From the NCBI GenBank assembly GCA_030916975.1, contig JAUPVO010000055.1, forward strand, positions 1 to 26,436: DNA of 26,436 nt, in the 5' to 3' direction. The notes below the pieces were generated by a model. That model saw only the letters and a list, made by a program, of their open reading frames with translations, was not told the DNA's origin and made no database searches. A program made the position numbers and the translations under genes. The stretch comes from Patescibacteria group bacterium. GTDB taxonomy: Bacteria; Patescibacteriota; Minisyncoccia; Phycocordibacterales; UBA5272. Every line of letters starts with the position of its first letter. Positions within the stretch are counted from its first letter, which is position 1. Below, piece after piece: positions 20,950-26,436 of this stretch.

Positions 20950-22040
20950 TTGGGTTCAGCTTTAATATCTTCTACTTTTTCGCCGGTAAGAGCGGGGTGA
21001 CTGTTGGACACTTTTGCAAAAGCTATAGCAGCTATCATAAGAGCATTATCAGTACTATTTTTCTTATCGCTAAGATAGATATCTATGTCATCATTCTTAC
21101 ACATCTCTGTTAATGATTTTCTAATGTGATTATTAGCGCTAACCCCACCACCAACAATCAAAGAGTTACAGTTATATAAGTAGAGAGCCTCTCTAGTCTT
21201 TTTGATTAAGACATCAGTTACAGCATTTTCAAATTCCATACAAAAAAGGTTCTTCTCTTCTTCAGTTAGTTTATATTTTTCTATTTTATTAATGACACTA
21301 GTTTTTAAGCCAGAAAAAGAAAAATTTAAATCTTTGGAATGAAGCATGGGGCGAGGTAATCTCAATTCTTCGCGTAGCGCCACTATCTCTCTTCGCCCAG
21401 ATTCAGCCTTTTTAGATATTTCTGGACCACCAGGGTATGATAATCCAATGGATCTAGCAACTTTATCAAAAGCTTCCCCAACAGCATCGTCTAGAGTATG
21501 TCCTACTTTTTTGTACTTAAAAAAGTTATTCATGTATATCAATTCTGTATGACCACCAGAAATCAAGAGTGCGATAGAAGGTAGAGAAGGAGTTATTATT
21601 TCGTAGATATCCCCTTTTTTATTTTTGGCAGTTAAAAGTGAAGAGAATATGTGTCCTTCCATGTGATTGATTGGAAGAACAGGAATATTGTATTCTTTTG
21701 ATATTGTTTTGGCAGCTTCTATTCCAGTCCAGAGGGCAGGTGAGAGACCGGGCCCATAAGTAACTGCGATATAGTTGATATTTTTAAAATTATCATCTTT
21801 GCCCAAAGCCTGCTCTAATAGTATAGGAATATTTTTAATATGTTCACGTTTGGCTAGATTAGGGTAAACTCCGCCATAGTCTTTGTGGATATCGATTTGG
21901 GATATTAGTAGATTTTTTATGACTTTGAATTCTTTGCTAATTACTTCTTGTTTTTTGACAATTTTCTTTTCAAATTCAATAATTGCGATTCCTGTTTCGT
22001 CGCAGCTCGTTTCTATAGCCAATAATCTAATTTTTTGCAT
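20937..22040 (-). CDS. tsaD: tRNA N6-adenosine threonylcarbamoyltransferase TsaD
   Basis: 367 aa from ATG 22040 (MQKIRLLAIETSCDETG). The open frame continues 29 codons upstream, but those codons are the tRNA-Cys gene, so they are rejected. TsaD transfers threonylcarbamoyl to A37 of ANN-decoding tRNAs together with TsaB and TsaE. Visible are the N-terminal ETSCDET, the metal site HMEGH (His126, His130), SGGHTELIYM and the C-terminal GGVSANNHIR with a later TDNALM. A 42-residue, Lys-rich stretch after the start is longer than usual. Probably cotranscribed with tRNA-Cys 16 bp upstream; no SD. Confidence 0.95.
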   Translation of the reverse strand: MQKIRLLAIETSCDETGIAIIEFEKKIVKKQEVISKEFKVIKNLLISQIDIHKDYGGVYPNLAKREHIKNIPILLEQALGKDDNFKNINYIAVTYGPGLSPALWTGIEAAKTISKEYNIPVLPINHMEGHIFSSLLTAKNKKGDIYEIITPSLPSIALLISGGHTELIYMNNFFKYKKVGHTLDDAVGEAFDKVARSIGLSYPGGPEISKKAESGRREIVALREELRLPRPMLHSKDLNFSFSGLKTSVINKIEKYKLTEEEKNLFCMEFENAVTDVLIKKTREALYLYNCNSLIVGGGVSANNHIRKSLTEMCKNDDIDIYLSDKKNSTDNALMIAAIAFAKVSNSHPALTGEKVEDIKAEPNLKL

Positions 22041-22056
22041 AATGTAATTTGAAGGG

Positions 22057-22128
22057 AGGTGCGAGCGGGAATCGAACCCGCGCATGTCGGTTTTGCAGAC
22101 CGAAGCGTTACCATTTCGCCATCGCACC
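22057..22128 (-). tRNA. tRNA-Cys (anticodon GCA)
   Basis: 72 nt. Acceptor GGTGCGA/TCGCACC with discriminator T, anticodon stem TCGGT/ACCGA with loop CTGCAAA (GCA at 22094-22096), T arm GCGGGTTCGATTCCCGC. CCA is not encoded. Confidence 0.95.
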
Positions 22129-22146
22129 TTTATTAGGATAGTTTTT

Positions 22147-22176
22147 ATTATAGCACAAAAAACTTAATAATTTCAA
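22147..22176 (-). promoter_or_regulatory. promoter of tRNA-Cys and tsaD
   Basis: TTGAAA (22171-22176), 18 bp, TATAAT (22147-22152) with TG one base upstream, minus strand. Confidence 0.7.
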
Positions 22177-22206
22177 GGTTAAATTATTATTTTAATCGCC
22201 CAAATA

Positions 22207-22215
22207 TGTTATAAT
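22207..22215 (+). promoter_or_regulatory. extended -10 box of the M3 peptidase gene
   Basis: TGTTATAAT; a second TATAAT follows at 22221-22226, ~18 bp before ATG 22244. Confidence 0.55.
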
Positions 22216-22243
22216 TATTATATAATTTTAGATTTTTACAATT

Positions 22244-24271
22244 ATGACTGACAAAAAAACAAAAATAAATCAAAACCTTTCTAAAAATATCCTAACCCAA
22301 AAAGATTTTGACTTTATAAAATGGAAACCAGAACATATTAAACTCATACCAGCAATATCAATAGCTGTTATGAAAAACAATATAGAATTAATTAAAAATA
22401 TCAAGAAAGAGGATAGGACTTTTGATAATACCATCTTAGCTTTTGAGAGTTCGGATAACGCAATTAATAATGATATTAGTAATATTAATCTGCTTGAAAT
22501 GGTTTCTGATAATAAGAATGTTCGAGAAGTTGCTAGAGCTGCATTGGTTGAGTTCCAAAATGAAGCAACAGAAATCAACTACGACATCAAGCTATATAAA
22601 GCAGTTAAGGATTATTATGATTTTAACTATAAAAAAGAAAAGAAAAATTTATCTAAAGAGAGCATTAAATTGGTAGAGGACTATATTAAGGCTTTTAAAA
22701 GAATGGGTTTTGATTTGGATACAAAATCTAGAAACAAATTAAAATCAATTGACAAAAAGATTTCCAAACTTTCTAGCGAATATGATTCTAGATTGGCAGA
22801 GGATAATAGTTTTATTCTTGTTAATGAAGATGGGATGGCTGGTGTTCCAGAACTTGTTAAAAATAGCTTTACAAAAGAGAAAAATAAAAAAGGTGAATCA
22901 CTGTACAGAGTCGGCACTTCTTATCCTGAGTATGGGCCTTTTATGAGATATAGTCAAAGTAAAGAAAAAAGACTTGAACTTTATCTGAAGTTTAATAATC
23001 AAGGAGGAAAAAGAAATGTTAATATCCTTTTGGAGCTTGTTGGTTTGCGAAAAGAAAAGTCAAAACTTCTTGGTTACAAAAACCATGCCGACTATGTAAT
23101 AAGCAGTAGAATGGCTAAAAAAGTTGAGGCTCCGTATAAGATGTTAAATGGATTATTATCCAAATTAAAATCTAAAAAAGATCAAGACCTAAAAGACTTG
23201 CGCCAAGAAGCTAAGGTCTATGGGATTGACGAGGTGTCAGCTAGCGATATAGAATATCTCGCCAATAAAATTAAAGAATCCAAATACAATATTGATCAAC
23301 AGAAAATAAGAGAGTATTTCCCGCTTGATCACGTTTTATCGCAGATGTTTAAAATATTTGGTGATCTCTTTGGTTTTGTTTTAGTAAAATCTGACTTGAA
23401 GCTTTGGCACAAAGACGTAACTTTGTATCAGTTTAAAGATAAGCAAAGCAAAAAGGTGATTGGATATATAGCTCTAGACTTGTTCCCAAGAGATGGGAAG
23501 TTTGGGCATGCTTGTATGATGCCTAATAGGTCAGGCTACTTGATTGATGAGAATAATTACAATACTCCATTTGCAATTATAATTTGTAACTTTTCAAAAC
23601 CGCAAAAGAAAATACCTAGTTTGTTAACTCTTGGAGAAGTTGAGACTATTTTTCATGAATTTGGTCATGCGCTTCACCACATTATGACAACTTCAGTTTA
23701 TGAATCACAGTCTGGAACTAATGTTCTATGGGATTTCGTAGAGGCTCCAAGCCAAATCATGGAACAGTGGCTTCTCGAGGAGTCTGTTCTAAAAAAGGTT
23801 TCTAAGCACTATATAGAAGGAAAATCCTTACCCAAATCAGAAATAAGTAAAATAATAGAGTCAGATAAATTCATGAAAGGCAACTTATATACGAGACAAG
23901 TTTTGCAAGGACTGCTTGATTTGGATATATATACTGAAAAGCAAGATGATCCAGTACAACACTTTCATAGATTAATGAAAGATAATTTGTATGAATTACC
24001 AAAAGAAGTTTTGTTCGTAGGCAGATTTGCCCACATAGTAAGAGGGTATGACGCTGGGTATTATAGTTACCTCTGGGCAGAAAGAATCTCAAAAGACTTC
24101 TACTCCAAGTTCAAAGAGTCAATGAATAATAGTTTAGAATATAAAAAAGTTGGACAGAAGTATAGAGAAGAAATCTTGGAGAAAGGTAGTCAAAGAGAGG
24201 AGAGCGAATCATCTAGAGAGTTCTTGGGTCGTGAGGTAAATAACAACGCTTTTGTAGAGTATTTAAATTAG
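22244..24271 (+). CDS. M3 family zinc oligopeptidase
   Basis: 675 aa, the usual size of thimet oligopeptidase/oligopeptidase A-type M3A enzymes. The zinc site HEFGH is at His471-His475, with the third ligand Glu500 in FVEAPSQIMEQW; substrate-site residues appear in IVRGYDAGYYSYLWAE near the C-terminus. The N-terminal ~200 residues are helical. No signal peptide, so it acts in the cytoplasm on short peptides, consistent with recycling imported or degraded peptides. No SD; short leader. It stops 9 bp before the convergent cmk stop. Confidence 0.93.
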   Translation: MTDKKTKINQNLSKNILTQKDFDFIKWKPEHIKLIPAISIAVMKNNIELIKNIKKEDRTFDNTILAFESSDNAINNDISNINLLEMVSDNKNVREVARAALVEFQNEATEINYDIKLYKAVKDYYDFNYKKEKKNLSKESIKLVEDYIKAFKRMGFDLDTKSRNKLKSIDKKISKLSSEYDSRLAEDNSFILVNEDGMAGVPELVKNSFTKEKNKKGESLYRVGTSYPEYGPFMRYSQSKEKRLELYLKFNNQGGKRNVNILLELVGLRKEKSKLLGYKNHADYVISSRMAKKVEAPYKMLNGLLSKLKSKKDQDLKDLRQEAKVYGIDEVSASDIEYLANKIKESKYNIDQQKIREYFPLDHVLSQMFKIFGDLFGFVLVKSDLKLWHKDVTLYQFKDKQSKKVIGYIALDLFPRDGKFGHACMMPNRSGYLIDENNYNTPFAIIICNFSKPQKKIPSLLTLGEVETIFHEFGHALHHIMTTSVYESQSGTNVLWDFVEAPSQIMEQWLLEESVLKKVSKHYIEGKSLPKSEISKIIESDKFMKGNLYTRQVLQGLLDLDIYTEKQDDPVQHFHRLMKDNLYELPKEVLFVGRFAHIVRGYDAGYYSYLWAERISKDFYSKFKESMNNSLEYKKVGQKYREEILEKGSQREESESSREFLGREVNNNAFVEYLN

Positions 24272-24280
24272 TCCCTCCAG

Positions 24281-25051
24281 TTAGTTATTTGGTTGTAGCT
24301 TAGAATTACAATATAAAATGGCTTCTTCTAGAACCTCTTCTATACTTTTGTTAGTTGTGTCTAGATAATAAGAATCTTCAGTTAGAGTTAAAGCTCCACT
24401 GAATCTATTTTTATCTTTTTCATCTCTCTCTATTACTTCTGATAAGACATTTTCTAAAGTTTTGTTACATCCAGATATTTCTTTTTGTTCGTCAATTAGT
24501 CTTCTTTTAGCCCTTTCTTCCGCTGTTCCGTCCATATAGATTTTGCATATTGCATCAACAAAAACTACGCCAGTCATATCTCTACCTTCTGCTACAAGTC
24601 CCGGCAGCTTAATACAGCTTCTCTGGAAATCATGTATAGCAACACGCAGGTCCTTGGTCGGAGATATGCGAGCAGCATAGTTACCGTATTCTTGAGTAGA
24701 GATTGCAGTCCAGATATCCGTGCCATCAACAAGAACTTGTTTATCTAAAAATATAGGAGACAAATTAGCTCCTGCATTTATTACTTGTTGTTCCATTGCT
24801 TTGTATTCTTCTGTTTCAAACTGTTCTTGTTTGCGAAGAGTGTTATATCTTTCAAAATCAAAATTTTGTTTTTGTAATATATAGGCGGCTAGTCTATATA
24901 ATGCACCACTATTTAGGTAATTATAGCTATAATGTTTGGCTAGCCTTCTAGCTATTGTACCTTTACCGCTAGCTGTGGTTCCGTCTATAGCTATGATTGG
25001 GATAATATTAATTTCATTTGTTGTAGAGTTGTTATGAGTATTTAGATGCAT
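24281..25051 (-). CDS. cmk: cytidylate kinase
   Basis: 256 aa. It phosphorylates CMP and dCMP with ATP. The P-loop is GTTASGKGT (residues 24-32); NSGALYRLAA and VAEGRDMTGVVF are the CMP-site motifs, and AEERAKRR is in the lid region. About 18 extra N-terminal residues (Asn/Thr-rich) precede the core. A central insert (RKQEQFETEEYKAMEQQVIN) is also within family variation. A TATAAT lies ~50 bp upstream of the ATG; no SD. Confidence 0.93.
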   Translation of the reverse strand: MHLNTHNNSTTNEINIIPIIAIDGTTASGKGTIARRLAKHYSYNYLNSGALYRLAAYILQKQNFDFERYNTLRKQEQFETEEYKAMEQQVINAGANLSPIFLDKQVLVDGTDIWTAISTQEYGNYAARISPTKDLRVAIHDFQRSCIKLPGLVAEGRDMTGVVFVDAICKIYMDGTAEERAKRRLIDEQKEISGCNKTLENVLSEVIERDEKDKNRFSGALTLTEDSYYLDTTNKSIEEVLEEAILYCNSKLQPNN

Positions 25052-25155
25052 ATGTTTAATATTGATTAGTTTAGGGGTTAGTGTTTCTTTTTATTATATA
25101 AAAAATTATCCAACATGTAATCTAGACAAAATCATATTTTTATTGAAAATAAAAC

Positions 25156-25178
25156 AACCCCCTCAAGATGAGGGGGTT
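25156..25178 (-). terminator. terminator of the Cys-containing cassette gene
   Basis: AACCCCCTC (25156-25164)/GAGGGGGTT (25170-25178), loop AAGAT; on the minus strand followed by GTTTTATTTTC. T-rich on both sides. Confidence 0.85.
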
Positions 25179-25194
25179 TTATCTGATCATTAAA

Positions 25195-25458
25195 TCAGAA
25201 GCGCGGTACGCGAGGAGCTTGATCTCGCCGACCTGTATCTTTTAAGTGGCCAGCGGGTTTAATTTTAGTACTGGGCCCAGTTCTGGATTTTTTGGGAATC
25301 ATCATTTTCTGAGCTTCTTTTCTTCTGCCTGCAGAAGCTTCTTTATGACGAGACAAACATTGGCATTTTTCGATTCCGGGACAATCGCCAACACCTATTT
25401 TCCCTTTGCAGTCTAAGGAGTTTGGTTTGATCTGGCAGATATTTCCATTTTTGGGCAC
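25195..25458 (-). CDS. small basic Cys-containing protein (cassette)
   Basis: 87 aa from GTG 25458, with AAAAGGAG nine bases upstream. The N-terminal third has five Cys (residues 8, 17, 26, 32, 34; ...DCPGIEKCQC...), the rest is very basic and Pro/Lys/Arg-rich (GRRKEAQKMMIPKKSRTGP), probably disordered. It might bind metal and nucleic acid, but no family is recognised. G+C-rich with own promoter, SD and terminator, like the cassettes at 8.4-11.4 kb. Its 84-nt leader can form a hairpin (CTTGGT..ACTT / AAGT..ACCAAG). Confidence 0.6.
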   Translation of the reverse strand: MPKNGNICQIKPNSLDCKGKIGVGDCPGIEKCQCLSRHKEASAGRRKEAQKMMIPKKSRTGPSTKIKPAGHLKDTGRRDQAPRVPRF

Positions 25459-25548
25459 TTTTACTATCTCCTTTTAGGATTCGAGTTGCTTCGGATTCTT
25501 GGTTACTTGAGGCGTCTCTTGAAAAGACTTAAGTTACCAAGGTTTTAG

Positions 25549-25577
25549 ATTATACACCCATGAAGAATTGAAATCAA
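25549..25577 (-). promoter_or_regulatory. promoter of the 25195-25458 gene
   Basis: TTGATT (25572-25577), 17 bp, TATAAT (25549-25554) on the minus strand; its -35 overlaps the -35 of the divergent tRNA-Ile promoter. Confidence 0.75.
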
Positions 25578-25597
25578 CCCCATAATTATGCTATAAT
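25568..25597 (+). promoter_or_regulatory. promoter of tRNA-Ile
   Basis: TTGAAA (25568-25573), 18 bp, TATAAT (25592-25597) with TG one base upstream. Confidence 0.7.
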
Positions 25598-25625
25598 TAC
25601 ACAACTTAAGTTTTATTTGGAATAT

Positions 25626-25699
25626 CCTTCCATAGCTCAGTTGGTTAGAGCACTCGGCTTATATCCGAGTGGTCCCTGGTTCGAGTCCAGGTGGAAGGA
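25626..25699 (+). tRNA. tRNA-Ile (anticodon UAU)
   Basis: 74 nt. Acceptor CCTTCCA/TGGAAGG, D arm with AGTTGGTTA, anticodon stem CTCGG/CCGAG, loop CTTATAT with anticodon TAT (25660-25662), T arm CCTGGTTCGAGTCCAGG, discriminator A; CCA not encoded. A UAU anticodon reads AUA, abundant in these genes, without the lysidine-modified CAU tRNA used by most bacteria. Confidence 0.88.
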
Positions 25700-25708
25700 C
25701 TAATTATT

Positions 25709-26335
25709 TTATTTTCTGGCATCAAAAGCGTATTTGAAGGTGTCATGATCAACATATTCCATTTCCAAACCAGTCGATACACCTCTGGCTAGGGTGGAGA
25801 TTTTAACTTTATCCATGCCTACGATTTGGGTTATTACTTTTTTGATATACTCCATTTCATTGTCACCTTCATCGCTCACTGGCAAGGCAAAGACTATCTC
25901 ATTTAGGGAGTTATTTTTTATTTTATTAAAAATCCTTTTGGTTAGAGACTCTATCGATATGTACTCTTTTGGGTCTTGTGCTAAAAAAGGTAAATGTCCC
26001 CCAAGTACAAAGTATACACCAGTATATATTCCAGACTTTTCTATGCTGTCTATATCCATTTCCTTCTCTACTATCATAATAGTGGCGCCATCTCTATTCT
26101 CATCACTACATATATCGCAGATATGTTTCTCGTTGGGATTGTGAGTACTTAGATAGGTGTGTCTCTCGCATTCTACGCATTTGATAGAGTATTGTTTTAA
26201 CTCTTTTATGTTATTAATAAAATTATCAAGAAAATTTTGGTTTTGTTTCATCAAAAAGTACACAAACCTCTCAGCTTGTTTGGGGCCTATACCTGGGAAT
26301 TTTCTAAAATGCTCTACGAGTCTATCTTTGTGCAT
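25709..26335 (-). CDS. recR: recombination protein RecR
   Basis: 208 aa, standard length. Helix-hairpin-helix FPGIGPKQAERF (residues 13-24), zinc finger Cys53/Cys56 and Cys73/Cys76, then the Toprim domain (TIMIVEKEMDIDSIEKSG, GVYFVLGGHLPF) and the C-terminal LARGVSTGLEMEYVD. RecR with RecO/RecF loads RecA at gaps. It is 15 bp downstream of another minus-strand gene, hence probably in an operon; in many bacteria dnaX and ybaB occupy that place. Convergent to tRNA-Ile. Confidence 0.95.
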   Translation of the reverse strand: MHKDRLVEHFRKFPGIGPKQAERFVYFLMKQNQNFLDNFINNIKELKQYSIKCVECERHTYLSTHNPNEKHICDICSDENRDGATIMIVEKEMDIDSIEKSGIYTGVYFVLGGHLPFLAQDPKEYISIESLTKRIFNKIKNNSLNEIVFALPVSDEGDNEMEYIKKVITQIVGMDKVKISTLARGVSTGLEMEYVDHDTFKYAFDARK

Positions 26336-26350
26336 ATGTTTATTGTTTTA

Positions 26351-26436
26351 TTATTTTACCAAAAACTTATCAATAAGGCCCCCATTATTTTTGATCCAGT
26401 TTTTGATCTGTCTCTGTGCGAATTGAGTTTTGGACA
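26351..26436 (-). CDS. 3' end of an unidentified gene upstream of recR
   Basis: Open frame entering from the right edge and ending at TAA 26351-26353; the last residues are FAQRQIKNWIKNNGGLIDKF then LVK. It is too short to assign. The FAQRQ...W pattern resembles the C-terminus of MiaA, whereas gene order would suggest dnaX or ybaB; neither is supported well. Confidence 0.45.
   Translation of the reverse strand, partial: SKTQFAQRQIKNWIKNNGGLIDKFLVK

Noticed and set aside
22041..22127. 29-codon N-terminal extension of TsaD
   Set aside because: These codons are the tRNA-Cys gene; the ATG at 22040 begins the canonical TsaD N-terminus.

Overview
The window is AT-rich, densely coded and free of rRNA. 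Its genes point to a reduced-genome bacterium of the Candidate Phyla Radiation (Patescibacteria, probably a Parcubacteria-like lineage). The clues are short core proteins, a YidC with only its core domain, a solitary secY, VanW and VanY-type wall proteins, and many genes with an extended -10 box (TGnTATAAT) a few bases before an ATG and no Shine-Dalgarno (SD) sequence. Phylum placement is inference. The standard code fits: dnaK, clpB and secY contain no in-frame TGA.

Left part (1-7.7 kb): the 3' end of an M15 (VanY-type) peptidase gene, a membrane-anchored protein of unknown role, the convergent rpmH-rnpA-yidC operon, a small membrane protein, secY, a lipoprotein with trypsin-like motifs, rmuC, rplU, then a compact structured RNA directly in front of tRNA-Leu(UAG).

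Accessory part (7.7-12.8 kb): four small minus-strand genes, each with its own TTGACA-type promoter, SD and GC-rich terminator, unlike the surrounding genes. Two of them encode paralogous proteins and share promoter, leader and 3' flank; a 126-bp repeat covers the terminator-to-promoter junction twice. Among them lie decayed phage-like genes, including a small-terminase-like gene with two compensating homopolymer frameshifts, and a 12-bp copy of the tRNA-Leu 3' end that may be an attachment site. A vanW gene and a small membrane-protein gene with a fresh 87-bp tandem duplication close the region.

Right part (12.9-26.4 kb): a gene with all six diiron ligands of alternative oxidase, 21 bp before grpE; a TM2-domain gene; dnaK; clpB; tRNA-Tyr; another self-contained cassette (20.3 kb); a secreted YHYH-type miniprotein; tsaD behind tRNA-Cys; an M3 metallopeptidase; cmk; a Cys-containing small cassette gene; tRNA-Ile with a UAU anticodon; recR; and the 3' end of an unidentified gene.

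Functionally the window joins protein export and insertion (SecY, YidC), translation (L34, L21, RNase P protein, TsaD, four tRNAs), a chaperone block (GrpE, DnaK, ClpB) next to a putative oxygen-consuming oxidase, DNA repair (RecR, RmuC) and an island of small mobile-looking genes. The strongest leads are the alternative-oxidase-like gene, the cassette array, the structured RNA before tRNA-Leu and the UAU-anticodon tRNA-Ile.
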